Assembly (NCBI GenBank): GCA_963716135.1
Contig: OY970289.1
Coordinates: 1,240,001-1,304,000, forward strand
DNA from: CAVRAW01 sp963716135
GTDB lineage: Bacteria > Planctomycetota > Planctomycetia > Pirellulales > JADZDJ01
DNA length: 64,000 bases
Reading direction: 5' to 3'
This document shows, piece after piece, positions 1 to 8,241 of the stretch (its first letter is position 1; each line of letters starts with the position of its first letter). The notes under the pieces are model-generated. The model worked only from the letters and a program-made list of their open reading frames with translations, had not been told where the DNA came from and made no database searches. The position numbers and the translations under genes are program-made.

Positions 1-1
1 C

Positions 2-190
2 ACCTCGGTCTGTTCGGTAATCACGATCGTGGAACTCACCAAAAGCTATTCGATCCTGGCGCTCAGCACCGGCGCCATCGTGCAATTGGCGATCATTACT
101 TCCGTGCTGTACATGCTGATGAGCTTCCCGCTTTCGGTATTCGCCCGCTGGAGCGAACGCCGCCTAGCCGCGGAAGGAAAGGCTATTTGA
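2..190 (+). CDS. Amino-acid ABC transporter permease, C-terminal fragment
   Basis: Partial gene entering from the left edge; 62 codons read to TGA at 188-190. The segment has a cytoplasmic-loop style stretch (ELTKSYSILALSTG) followed by one hydrophobic helix and a basic C-terminal tail (RWSERRLAAEGK), as at the end of polar amino-acid (HisM/GlnP type) permeases. It lies 3 nt upstream of an ATPase gene of the matching family, so the two form the import machinery of one transporter. The substrate cannot be told from this fragment. The family call rests mainly on the neighbour. Confidence 0.7.
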   Translation, partial: TSVCSVITIVELTKSYSILALSTGAIVQLAIITSVLYMLMSFPLSVFARWSERRLAAEGKAI

Positions 191-193
191 GCC

Positions 194-958
194 ATGATCG
201 AAACCCGCGACCTACAGAAGAATTTTGGTTCGCTGAAAGTGCTGCGCGGCGTATCGCTGACCGTGGCCGAGGGGGAGGTGGCGGCCATCATCGGCCCATC
301 TGGCGGCGGGAAAAGCACGTTCCTGCGCTGCTTGAATGGCTTAGATGTGTTTGACGCCGGCCAAGTGCGCGTTGGTCAGCATACGCTCTCGCCAGGAAAT
401 CATGACCGCAATGCAAGAGAAACCGTGCACGCAGTTCGGCAGCAACTCGGCATGGTGTTTCAGCAGTTCAATCTGTTTCCGCATCTGACGGTGCTGGGAA
501 ATGTGATTGAGGCGCCCATCCGAGTGCTGAAGTTGCCTCGGGAGGAAGCGGTAGCCCGGGCGAAATCGCTGTTGGACCGCGTCGGGCTGGCGGAAAAAAT
601 CGACGTGCGGCCCGACAAACTTTCCGGCGGCCAGCAGCAGCGCGTGGCGATCGCTCGGGCATTGGCAATGCAGCCCAAGGCGATGCTATTCGACGAGCCG
701 ACCAGCTCACTTGATCCGCGGATGACTGCCGAAGTGCTGGAAGTGATGGCCGATCTGGCCGCCAGCGGTCAAACGATGATCGTGGTCACGCACGCCATGA
801 GCTTCGCTCGCCGGGCCGCGAAGACTGTGCACGTGTTCCACGAAGGGGCAGTGGCCGAAAGCGGCCCGCCCGAGCAAATCTTCAGCGCGCCCAACAGTCC
901 GCCACGCGCGAGTTCTTGCGAGAACTTTCGGTATAGACGGCAATTCAAAACCAATTGA
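194..958 (+). CDS. Polar amino-acid ABC transporter ATP-binding protein (GlnQ-like), frameshifted at C-terminus
   Basis: Cytoplasmic ATPase energising uptake through the permease encoded just upstream. Walker A GPSGGGKS is at residues 34-41, a Q-loop region (MVFQQFNLFPHLT) follows, the signature LSGGQQQ is near residue 143, and Walker B LFDEPTSSLD is near 167. The order and spacing are those of the HisP/GlnQ family. After PEQIFSAP the frame loses similarity, whereas the neighbouring frame from about 898 reads SATREFLRELSV and stops at 936, the usual family ending. A one-base deletion near 890-898 is therefore likely, and the last 20 or so residues given by the open frame are spurious. Confidence 0.9.
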   Translation: MIETRDLQKNFGSLKVLRGVSLTVAEGEVAAIIGPSGGGKSTFLRCLNGLDVFDAGQVRVGQHTLSPGNHDRNARETVHAVRQQLGMVFQQFNLFPHLTVLGNVIEAPIRVLKLPREEAVARAKSLLDRVGLAEKIDVRPDKLSGGQQQRVAIARALAMQPKAMLFDEPTSSLDPRMTAEVLEVMADLAASGQTMIVVTHAMSFARRAAKTVHVFHEGAVAESGPPEQIFSAPNSPPRASSCENFRYRRQFKTN

Positions 959-964
959 TTACGG

Positions 965-970
965 TATAAT
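965..970 (+). promoter_or_regulatory. Possible -10 element of the hicBA promoter
   Basis: A perfect TATAAT lies 43 nt upstream of the chosen hicB start. No good -35 hexamer is seen at 16-18 nt. A short inverted repeat (GATGT at 992-996, ACATC at 1004-1008) lies between it and the start codon and could be an autoregulatory operator, as is common for HicB proteins. Confidence 0.35.
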
Positions 971-1013
971 AGACGGGGAATGATACAATTTGATGTACAA
1001 GGAACATCGTGGA

Positions 1014-1229
1014 ATGCACAACGAATTTACGGCCATCATCGAGCAAGACGAGGGTTGGTTTGTCGCCTATTCGCCCGAAGTGCCTGGTGCGAACGGTCAG
1101 GGACGCACCAAGGAAGAGGCGAGAAAAAGCCTTGCTGAGGCGATTGCGTTGATTCTCGACGACCGGAGAGAAGACGGTTTGCGAGGGGTTCCGCAAGACG
1201 TGGTCCGCGAAATCGTAATTGTGGAATGA
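1014..1229 (+). CDS. hicB: HicB-family antitoxin
   Basis: Seventy-one-residue protein with the partial RNase-H-like fold signature of HicB antitoxins: FTAIIEQDEGWFVAYSPEVP, then a helix GRTKEEARKSLAEAIALIL. It should bind and neutralise the HicA toxin encoded next and repress the operon. The start at 1014 is chosen because AAGGA at 999-1003 is 10 nt upstream and the protein then begins like other HicB proteins; TTG 990 and ATG 993 are in-frame alternatives. Its last four bases overlap the first four of hicA (ATGA at 1226-1229), so translation is coupled. Antitoxin-first order is common in this family. Confidence 0.85.
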   Translation: MHNEFTAIIEQDEGWFVAYSPEVPGANGQGRTKEEARKSLAEAIALILDDRREDGLRGVPQDVVREIVIVE

Positions 1230-1417
1230 AACGTTCTTCCCTGCTCAAGCACCTGCGCCGACACGGATGTTATCTCAAGCGGGAAGGCGGATCACATTCG
1301 TTGTGGGCTAATCCAACCACCGGCCACATCGAAGCGGTGCCGCGCCACACCGAAATAGCCAATGTCTTAGCGCGCAAAATCTGTCGCAATCTTTCAGTGC
1401 CAGAAATCGGGCGGTAA
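1226..1417 (+). CDS. hicA: HicA-family mRNA interferase toxin
   Basis: Sixty-three residues, the normal length for HicA. It has the dsRNA-binding-like fold pattern: basic start KRSSLLKHLRRHGCYLKREG, then GSHSLW containing the conserved catalytic histidine, and a C-terminal helix beginning HTEIANVLARKICRNL. Family members cleave mRNA when free of HicB. The gene overlaps hicB by four bases. Nothing suggests inactivation. Confidence 0.85.
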   Translation: MKRSSLLKHLRRHGCYLKREGGSHSLWANPTTGHIEAVPRHTEIANVLARKICRNLSVPEIGR

Positions 1418-1422
1418 ACGGC

Positions 1423-2016
1423 TCAGGCGTGCGTCGCCTTGGCATCCATGGCACGTTGAACGCTATTTAGTAACGAATCAAAGGTACCGTCGATCTCGTT
1501 CGACCAGGCGCGTGGCATCTCGACACCGAAGTTTTTTTCAATCCTCCTGACTATATCCTTCGGCGAGACATCATCGTTGGCATGCGACAAATCGTCGCTC
1601 GGATGCAACGCGGCGAGATCACAATGCAGGAGCTTCTCCATGCTCTTTCTTAAACGCACCGGCAAATGCTGGGGAATTCCACTGTCTGCGAAGTACGCCG
1701 AATAGAACTCATCGTCGCTCAGTCTCGGTCGTTCCCGAAGCCGCTGACGGAATCCTTGTTCGACAGGACTCGGCCCCAGCGGCGCTAACGAAAGCTCGGG
1801 AGGCTGACCATTCCGTATCCAACGAATCAATACGTAGACGCAAGCCGGCAGGTCAAACACTAAAGCCGCAAATAAAACTGCGAATGCAACAGGATAGCTT
1901 TGAAAGCCGTGCGGTAGACACCACAGAAGGGTTGCCAGAATCACGCCGGGAACCGCAATAAAAAACGGTATGAGCGCCGTATAATGCCTGAGCTTAGATT
2001 TTCGCTCCGCACTCAT
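1423..2016 (-). CDS. Hypothetical two-helix membrane protein
   Basis: I do not recognise the family. The 197-residue product has two hydrophobic helices at about residues 13-35 and 42-66, then a soluble C-terminal part. The C-terminal 90 residues (DLAALHPSDDLSH, then a helix DIVRRIEKNFGVEMP) loosely resemble the helix pattern of acyl-carrier-like or HTH-like small domains, but no phosphopantetheine serine motif is visible. It is convergent with hicA and separated from it by 5 nt. It starts 39 nt after the end of the deoxyhypusine-synthase-like gene on the same strand. Confidence 0.6.
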   Translation of the reverse strand: MSAERKSKLRHYTALIPFFIAVPGVILATLLWCLPHGFQSYPVAFAVLFAALVFDLPACVYVLIRWIRNGQPPELSLAPLGPSPVEQGFRQRLRERPRLSDDEFYSAYFADSGIPQHLPVRLRKSMEKLLHCDLAALHPSDDLSHANDDVSPKDIVRRIEKNFGVEMPRAWSNEIDGTFDSLLNSVQRAMDAKATHA

Positions 2017-2055
2017 TTTCGTCCCCGAAGTCGAGAACTGGACAGTTGAACCGGC

Positions 2056-3108
2056 TCAGTTTGCCGCCACGGCTGGTTCCAGAAGGCGGCTGAAGTGCTT
2101 GGCTTCGCGCTTTTTCCAGCCCCCTTTGTGCCAGGCGTAGCCAGCCACCAGCGGCAGGGCGAGCGTCGCTTCGCTAAACACCATTTGCTCGTAGGCCGTG
2201 TCAACCTTGCCCCAACTGGAGGCTTCCTTGAGGGTGCTGCTGGATAGCGCGCCGTCGCGCACGTCGGCCACGGTGATCTGGACGGCGTATTTGTGCATCG
2301 GGGGCTCCTCGCCCAGGATGTCGGCCGCCACCACGATGTCTTGCGTGAAGTTCTTGGGCACGCCGCCGCCGAGCATGAAAATACCCGTCGTGGGGTTCTT
2401 GATTTTCAACTGCGTCAGCTCGTAAAAATCTTTCACGCTGTCGATGGACACTTTGGGTTGATCGCCGCGGGCATGCTGGTGGGCCACCAGGCCGAAGCCG
2501 GCCGAGCAATCGGAAAAAGCCGGGCAGAAGATCGGCACATCATTTTCGAAGGCGGTGCGGACGATCGAGCCTTCCCCCTTGCCCTGCTCCACCAGCCAGG
2601 CGCCCATGGCCTGGATAAATTCGCGCGAACTGTGCGGGCGAGCGGGCAACTCGTCGGCGATGATTCGGGTCGTGTCGTCGCAAATGCGGAGTTCGTCTTC
2701 GTCGATCAGCGTGTCGTAGATGCGATCGATGTGCTGGTCACGGAGCATGTCGTCATTAAGGCCCGCCTTCAGCCGATCGTCGGCCAGGTAGTGGCGGTAT
2801 CCCAGGGCTTCGAAAAAGTCCTGATCGACGATGTTCGCCCCGGTGCTCACGATGCAATCGATCATTCGGCTGCGGATCATCTCCACGAAAATGCCGCGCA
2901 GGCCGGCGCTGATCAGCGAACCGGCCAAGCACAAAATGATGCCGCATTCCTTGTCGCGCAGCATGCGGTCGTAGATATCGGCCGCCCGAGCCAAATCGCG
3001 GGCACTGTAGGCCATGTGGCGCATGGATTCGACCAACCCGACGACGTTGTGTTTCGTGATGTCGATGTGTTCGATGGTTTGCGACAGCAATTCTTCCTTG
3101 CTAGGCAT
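2056..3108 (-). CDS. Deoxyhypusine synthase family protein
   Basis: NAD-dependent enzyme family that transfers the aminobutyl group of spermidine. In eukaryotes and archaea the acceptor is a lysine of eIF5A; bacterial members probably act in polyamine metabolism (for example homospermidine formation), because bacteria lack eIF5A. The motif GGGVPKNF, with the active-site lysine near residue 252, and the segment CLAGSLISAGLRG identify the family. The start at 3108 is preferred over 3144 because AAGGA at 3116-3120 lies 7 nt upstream and the protein then starts MPSKEELL. About 350 residues, full length. Such homologues are frequent in Planctomycetota. Confidence 0.85.
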   Translation of the reverse strand: MPSKEELLSQTIEHIDITKHNVVGLVESMRHMAYSARDLARAADIYDRMLRDKECGIILCLAGSLISAGLRGIFVEMIRSRMIDCIVSTGANIVDQDFFEALGYRHYLADDRLKAGLNDDMLRDQHIDRIYDTLIDEDELRICDDTTRIIADELPARPHSSREFIQAMGAWLVEQGKGEGSIVRTAFENDVPIFCPAFSDCSAGFGLVAHQHARGDQPKVSIDSVKDFYELTQLKIKNPTTGIFMLGGGVPKNFTQDIVVAADILGEEPPMHKYAVQITVADVRDGALSSSTLKEASSWGKVDTAYEQMVFSEATLALPLVAGYAWHKGGWKKREAKHFSRLLEPAVAAN

Positions 3109-3257
3109 GGCGAAATCCTTGGGAGAGGCGCGAAAAAGGCTCAAAACTTAGGCGAAAAGCTAGTGGACATCAACTAACCCGCAGACAAAGATTGTAGCAA
3201 ACTTGCTCCGGCAGTTAAGTGGCGCGCAACGCTGAGAAGCCCGCTCGAAACGACACC

Positions 3258-4192
3258 ATGGGTTCAAACGCACCAATCGCCGATGTGCAGCAGCGAGCCG
3301 CGCCGGCGGCGGGAAGATTCACTGCAACGTGGCTCAATTGGCTTCCACTGATTGTACTGCCGACCGCATTGCTGGCGGCGATTCCGGCGTCGTGGCCCCG
3401 CTGGGCGGTGATGTGGCTTTTGGCGACGACTATTTTCTATTGCCTCAAGTGGCTGGTTTGGAACTCGGAATACCGGCCGGCAACGAAGCTTCGTCGTCAA
3501 CTGGCCTGGTGGATCGCCTGGCCGGGCATGGACCCGCATCGGTTTTTGAACCTGGAGCCGATTCCGCGGGAACATCGTCCTGGAAGCAAAGAATGGCTTA
3601 AGGCAGTTTCCATCACGATATCTGGCGTGATTTTGTTTTGCACGGCAGGGCCGCTGGTGCTGCACGGATGGGAAATACTGGGCGCTGGAGCGCGTTGTAT
3701 GGAATGCTGTTCACTTTGCATTTTGGATTGTTCGACCTTCTAAGCTGTGCCTGGCGGGAGTCGGGAATTGATGCACACCCGATCATGAACAAGCCGTTGT
3801 TGTCGCGGAATATCGTCGAATTCTGGGGCCGACGGTGGAATTTGGCGTTTCGCGACGTGGCGCACGCGGCGGTATTTCGACCGCTGGCACATCCGTGGGG
3901 CCATCGTCCGGCGGTGGCGGGCGTGTTTCTGTTCAGCGGCTTGTTGCACGAAGCGGCGATCTCGGTTCCAGCCCACGGCGGCTACGGTTTGCCAACGCTT
4001 TATTTCTTGGGCCAGCTCATCGCAGTGCTAATGAATGTTTCGCCGCGCCGCAATCGTCGGGCGCCAGGCCACCTCTGGCGTCGCAGAATTCTGACCATCG
4101 GCATCGTGGTTGTGCCCTCGCCAATTCTTTTTCATCCCCCTTTTTTGCAAAACGTAATCGTGCCTTTTATTCGGGCAATCTTCGCAAATTGA
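3258..4192 (+). CDS. Wax-synthase-like membrane acyltransferase, frameshifted
   Basis: Integral membrane acyltransferase of the wax synthase/MBOAT-like group, predicted to esterify long-chain alcohols or related acceptors. The N-terminal frame gives three or four membrane segments and MDPHRFLN. Near 3680-3700 similarity passes to another frame, which carries SRNIVEFWGRRWNLAFRD and FLFSGLLHEAAISVPAHGGY with the conserved histidine of the family. One missing base explains the shift. GTG 3219 is an alternative start; neither start has a clear ribosome site. A small membrane protein follows after 15 nt. Confidence 0.7.
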
Positions 4193-4207
4193 GGTATTAA
4201 GCCACCC

Positions 4208-4621
4208 ATGCAGGAGCGATTGTCGGATGCGATTTTTGTGATCGGGTGGATGCAGTTCGCCGTGCTTGCTGCCTCGGCGATGGTGCCCATCAGGCTAAAA
4301 TGGCGCACCGCACTAGCCGGATTGCCGCGGCTTTATCGGCAGCTCTTTTGGGTCTACGGCGGATACGTCGTGCTGGGAATCGTGGCGTTGGCGCTGATCT
4401 GCGTCACGAATTCCACGGCATTGGCCGACGGATCGCTGCTGGCTCGTTCGGTCTGCCTGTATGGGGCGATATTCTGGGGCGTTCGGCTATCGCTGCAAGC
4501 CGTGTTCGATGCCAGGCCGTATCTGACGACACGGTGGCTGCGGGTCCTGTATTATTCGCTGACGGTTGTGTTTGCCTTGTTCACGATCGTTTACGCCTTG
4601 GCCGCGCTGTGGCCGCGATAG
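4208..4621 (+). CDS. Hypothetical four-helix membrane protein
   Basis: Product of 137 residues with hydrophobic helices at about 8-28, 44-66, 76-98 and 112-133 and short charged loops. No domain is recognised. It begins 15 nt after the wax-synthase-like acyltransferase on the same strand, so the two are probably co-transcribed and may act together in lipid formation. That role is inferred from position only. Confidence 0.65.
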   Translation: MQERLSDAIFVIGWMQFAVLAASAMVPIRLKWRTALAGLPRLYRQLFWVYGGYVVLGIVALALICVTNSTALADGSLLARSVCLYGAIFWGVRLSLQAVFDARPYLTTRWLRVLYYSLTVVFALFTIVYALAALWPR

Positions 4622-4644
4622 GGAGCGCCAGAGAAAATAGGCGA

Positions 4645-6852
4645 TTACCGGTCGCCCATTTCGCAGCTTAGGCCGCCGGCCGCGGGCAGATAGCAATGCC
4701 GCACGTAGTCGGCCACCATGCGGTGGGCACTGAATCGCCAAGCCAGAGAACTGATGCTGTTCATCATCCGTTGGATCCAGTGCCGCGGCAGGCCGTCGTT
4801 GTCACGATCGTAATACAGCGGGATCACTTCCTGGTCCAACACACGGTACAAGTCTTCCCCGTCGCGGCGATCGCCAATCTCGTCGGAAACGTGCGAAGTG
4901 CCGTGGCCGATGGCAAAACCGTTTTTCCCGTCGTACGCTTCGGCCCACCAACCGTCGAGAATCGACAGGTTCAGCCCGCCGTTCAGCACGGCCTTTTGAC
5001 CGCTGGTGCCGGAGGCCTCCAGCGGGCGGCGCGGGTTGTTCAACCACACGTCGACACCTTGCACCAGATGGCGGGCAACGTTGATGTCGTAATCTTCGAC
5101 GTGTACCACGCGGCCGGCGAATCGCGGATCGTGCCGCAGGTTGGCGATCTTGCGAATCAGCCGCTTGCCGGGTTCGTCGGCCGGGTGCGCCTTGCCGGCG
5201 AAGATGATTTGGATCGGCCGCTGCGGATCATTGACCATCGCCGCCAGACGATCCGGATCGCTCATGATCAAATCGGCCCGCTTGTACGTCGCGAATCGTC
5301 GCGCAAAGCCGATCGTCAGAATGTTCGGGTCGAGCAGATTGCGAGCGAACTCCACTGCCTCATCGCTTTCGCCGCGGCGGCGGCACTGGCGGCTCACACG
5401 CCGGCGAACGAACTGCACCAAGAGGTTTTTCAGGGCGTAGTGCGTTTCCCACAATTCGCCCGGGTCGCAGCGGTAGATTTCCTGCCAGATTTCCGGGTCG
5501 CCCATCCGCTTCAGCCATTCGGCGATGAAAATTCGATCGTAAAGCTGCTGCATCTGCCACGCCAGCCAAGAGGGAACGTGCACGCCGTTGGTGATGTGGC
5601 CGATGGGGATTTCTTCCTCCACACGCCACGGCCACAAATGGGCCCACATGCGGCGGGAGACATGGCCGTGCAAGGCGCTCACGGCATTGGCCCGGCGAGA
5701 AAGCTTCAGCCCCAACACGGTCATGCAAAAACTTTCCCCTTCATTGTGCGGCTCGACGCGGCCCAGGCCCATGAGCTGTTGCAACGAAATGCCCAAGGCG
5801 TCGCGAGTGGGGCCTAAATGCTCTTCGATCAGGCCGCCGTCGAAGCGATCGTGGCCGGCCGGCACCGGAGTGTGCGTGGTGAATACGGTGTGCTGGGCCA
5901 CTTCGCGCAAGGCGTCGTCGAAGTGCAAGCCGTCGTCGTGCATCCGCTCGCGGATCGCCTCCAACGTGGCGAAAACACTGTGCCCTTCGTTCAGATGGTA
6001 AACGCCTGGGTAAATTCCCAGAGCCCGCAGGGCCTTCACGCCGCCCACGCCCAGAATCAACTCCTGGCGGATGCGGGTGCGGAAATCGCCACCGTACAAG
6101 CGGCTAGTCAGCTCACGATCTTCCGGCTTGTTGCCATCGACGTCGCAATCCAGCAGATACAGATCGACGCGGCCAACTCGCATCAACCACACCTTCGCGA
6201 ACAGTGGACCGGTGCGCGTATCCACGCGCACGGTGATCGGATGTCCGTTGGGGGCCACGGCGGGCTCCATCGGCACGTTTTCGACCTTCGTGTCGAGATA
6301 TTCTTCCTGCTGATAGCCGTCGATATCCAAATGCTGCTTGAAATAGCCTTGGTCGTAGAACAATCCGATGGCGACCAGCGGCACGCCCAGCCCGCTGGCG
6401 CTTTTGATGTGATCGCCCGAGAGCACGCCCAAACCGCCGGAGTAAATCGGCACCGATTCGTGCAAGCCGAACTCGGCGGAGAAATACGCCACCGGCTTGG
6501 AGCCCAGCACCCCGGCGTGCGTGGTGCCCCAGGTGGTGCGCGGACCAGTGTATTCCTTCAGGCGGCGGTATGCCTGATTGATGCGGCTGTAAAGAACCAA
6601 CTCCGCCGCCCGCATCTCGAGCCGTTCCGGAGTGAACTCGGCCAACAGCGCGATGGGATTGTGATCGAGCTGCCGCCAACGAATTGGATCGAGATCGCGA
6701 AACAGATTCACGACGTCGGGATGCCAACTCCACCACAGATTCCGAGCGATGGCCAGACACTTTTCGTACAGTGTCTGGGGCGAGAATTCGACCAGACTGG
6801 GTTTGGTGGGCGGCGTGGCGCCTTCAACGGCCTCGAGTTCGGTTTGGCTCAT
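4645..6852 (-). CDS. glgP: Alpha-glucan (glycogen) phosphorylase
   Basis: Cytoplasmic pyridoxal-phosphate enzyme of family GT35 that releases glucose-1-phosphate from glycogen or maltodextrin. At 735 residues it belongs to the shorter bacterial/archaeal type with an N-terminal DUF3417-like region (LWWSWHPDVVNLFRDLDP). Visible motifs are YFSAEFGLHESVPIYSGGLG near residue 125, HLNEGHSVF, and EASGTSGQKAVLNGG with the PLP lysine near residue 620. The frame is unbroken. It stands alone between convergent and divergent neighbours. Confidence 0.93.
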   Translation of the reverse strand: MSQTELEAVEGATPPTKPSLVEFSPQTLYEKCLAIARNLWWSWHPDVVNLFRDLDPIRWRQLDHNPIALLAEFTPERLEMRAAELVLYSRINQAYRRLKEYTGPRTTWGTTHAGVLGSKPVAYFSAEFGLHESVPIYSGGLGVLSGDHIKSASGLGVPLVAIGLFYDQGYFKQHLDIDGYQQEEYLDTKVENVPMEPAVAPNGHPITVRVDTRTGPLFAKVWLMRVGRVDLYLLDCDVDGNKPEDRELTSRLYGGDFRTRIRQELILGVGGVKALRALGIYPGVYHLNEGHSVFATLEAIRERMHDDGLHFDDALREVAQHTVFTTHTPVPAGHDRFDGGLIEEHLGPTRDALGISLQQLMGLGRVEPHNEGESFCMTVLGLKLSRRANAVSALHGHVSRRMWAHLWPWRVEEEIPIGHITNGVHVPSWLAWQMQQLYDRIFIAEWLKRMGDPEIWQEIYRCDPGELWETHYALKNLLVQFVRRRVSRQCRRRGESDEAVEFARNLLDPNILTIGFARRFATYKRADLIMSDPDRLAAMVNDPQRPIQIIFAGKAHPADEPGKRLIRKIANLRHDPRFAGRVVHVEDYDINVARHLVQGVDVWLNNPRRPLEASGTSGQKAVLNGGLNLSILDGWWAEAYDGKNGFAIGHGTSHVSDEIGDRRDGEDLYRVLDQEVIPLYYDRDNDGLPRHWIQRMMNSISSLAWRFSAHRMVADYVRHCYLPAAGGLSCEMGDR

Positions 6853-7023
6853 GCAAAATTCTCAGCAGCTTTCCGCCAATCCGCCCGGCCGCGCGGCAAT
6901 TGGGGCCGCACGGGTATAATCGGTCGATTATATCGAATGATTTTGGACCATGCGACCCCGGTATGCTGCCCACAGTCAACCACGATAGAATATCTGTCGC
7001 TGCCAAAGGTACGGTGAGAAAAC

Positions 7024-8102
7024 ATGGCGAAACTCGATCAAGTCACGTCGCCCGATGACGCCGCTTTGGACCGGCTTTGCCAGGAACTAGCCGGCCGCGC
7101 CGGAGCGCTGGACGCCGGCGGCCAGTGGCCCGCCGAGCAATTGCGTCTGCTGGGCGAAGCGGGCGTTTACCGCTGGTTTTTGCCGCGCCAATGGGGCGGG
7201 TTCGAATGGAACGATACCGACCTGCTGCGGGGTTACATGCGGCTTGCGGCGGCCTGCCTGACCACCACCTTCATTCTCACGCAACGAAGCGGGGCGGTGA
7301 AACGGCTCGTCGATAGCGAAAACTCCGCGGCGCAGGACGCCTATTGCCCGGGCTGGCCGATGGGTCGCATTTCGCCACCGTCGGCATTTCCCATCTCACC
7401 ACCAGCCGCCGGCATTTGGCCAAGCCGGTGTTGGCGGCCACCGAAGCTGCCGAGGGATTTGTGCTGGAAGGTTTCAGCCCGTGGGTCACCGGCGCGGCGC
7501 ATGCCGAGACCGTGGTGATGGGCGCTACGTTGGAAGACGGCCGGCAAATCCTCGTCGCCTTGCCGACAACATTAGAGGGCGTCAGCGCCCGCCACATGCA
7601 CAGTTAGTCGCCCTGACGGCCAGTCACACCGGTCGAATGGATTGCCGCCAGGTTCGCGTCGAGCGCGAGTGGCTGCTTGATGGGCCTTCGCCCAACGTGA
7701 TGATGGGGCACAGCGGCGCAAACACCGGAGGGCTGCAAACGTCCGCCTTGGCGACCGGGCTGGCCTCGGCCGCCATCGATTTCATGGAAAATGAATCCAA
7801 GAAGCGGCCCGATCTAACGGAGCCGACCAATAGCTTGCGCAGCGAGCACGCGGTGCTGGAGCACGACTTATTTGGCTTGGCTTCAGGCTCGCACGAATGT
7901 TCGTCCGAAGACGTGCGCACCGCGCCAACAGCCTGGCGCGTGCGCCGCACAAGCCACGTTGTCGGCCGCGAAAGGCACCGGTTACGTCACCGGCCACCCC
8001 GCCGGCCGGTGGTGCCGGGAGGCGCTGTTCTTTTTGGTGTGGAGCTGCCCGCAAGGCGTGATGGCGGCGAATTTGTGCGAGCTGGCGGGCCTCGCGGACT
8101 GA
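7024..8102 (+). pseudogene. Acyl-CoA dehydrogenase family gene with several frameshifts
   Basis: The first frame (from 7024) has the N-terminal helical domain of acyl-CoA dehydrogenases (LRLLGEAGVYRWFLPRQWGG). The central beta domain continues in a second frame (7344-7606: GFSPWVTGAAHAETVVMGA). The C-terminal helical domain follows in a third (about 7640-7930: GANTGGLQTSALATGLASAA) and a fourth, ending at 8102 (TGYVTGHPAGRWCREALFF). At least three indels are needed, more than in any neighbouring gene, so this may be a true decaying gene rather than only sequence error. If intact it would be a flavoenzyme oxidising an acyl-CoA or a related substrate. Confidence 0.7.
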
Positions 8103-8241
8103 GCTGAAACCACATAAAGCCGCGTCCGCCGGTCCCCAGGCGGTCGCCGTTTCGACCCCGTCGTCCCCGGATCGCGTAGGATTTGGGGCTGAGAGACCCC
8201 TGGCTCGGTTCCACCCGCGCGAATTAGATGAAAGGAACACC

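Noticed and set aside
2293..3177. Plus-strand frame of 294 codons opposite the deoxyhypusine-synthase-like gene
   Set aside because: Antisense shadow; no ribosome site and no recognisable domain.
4696..7017. Long plus-strand open frames opposite glycogen phosphorylase
   Set aside because: The true gene on the minus strand has all family motifs in one frame; the antisense frames are His/Val/Gln-rich shadows.
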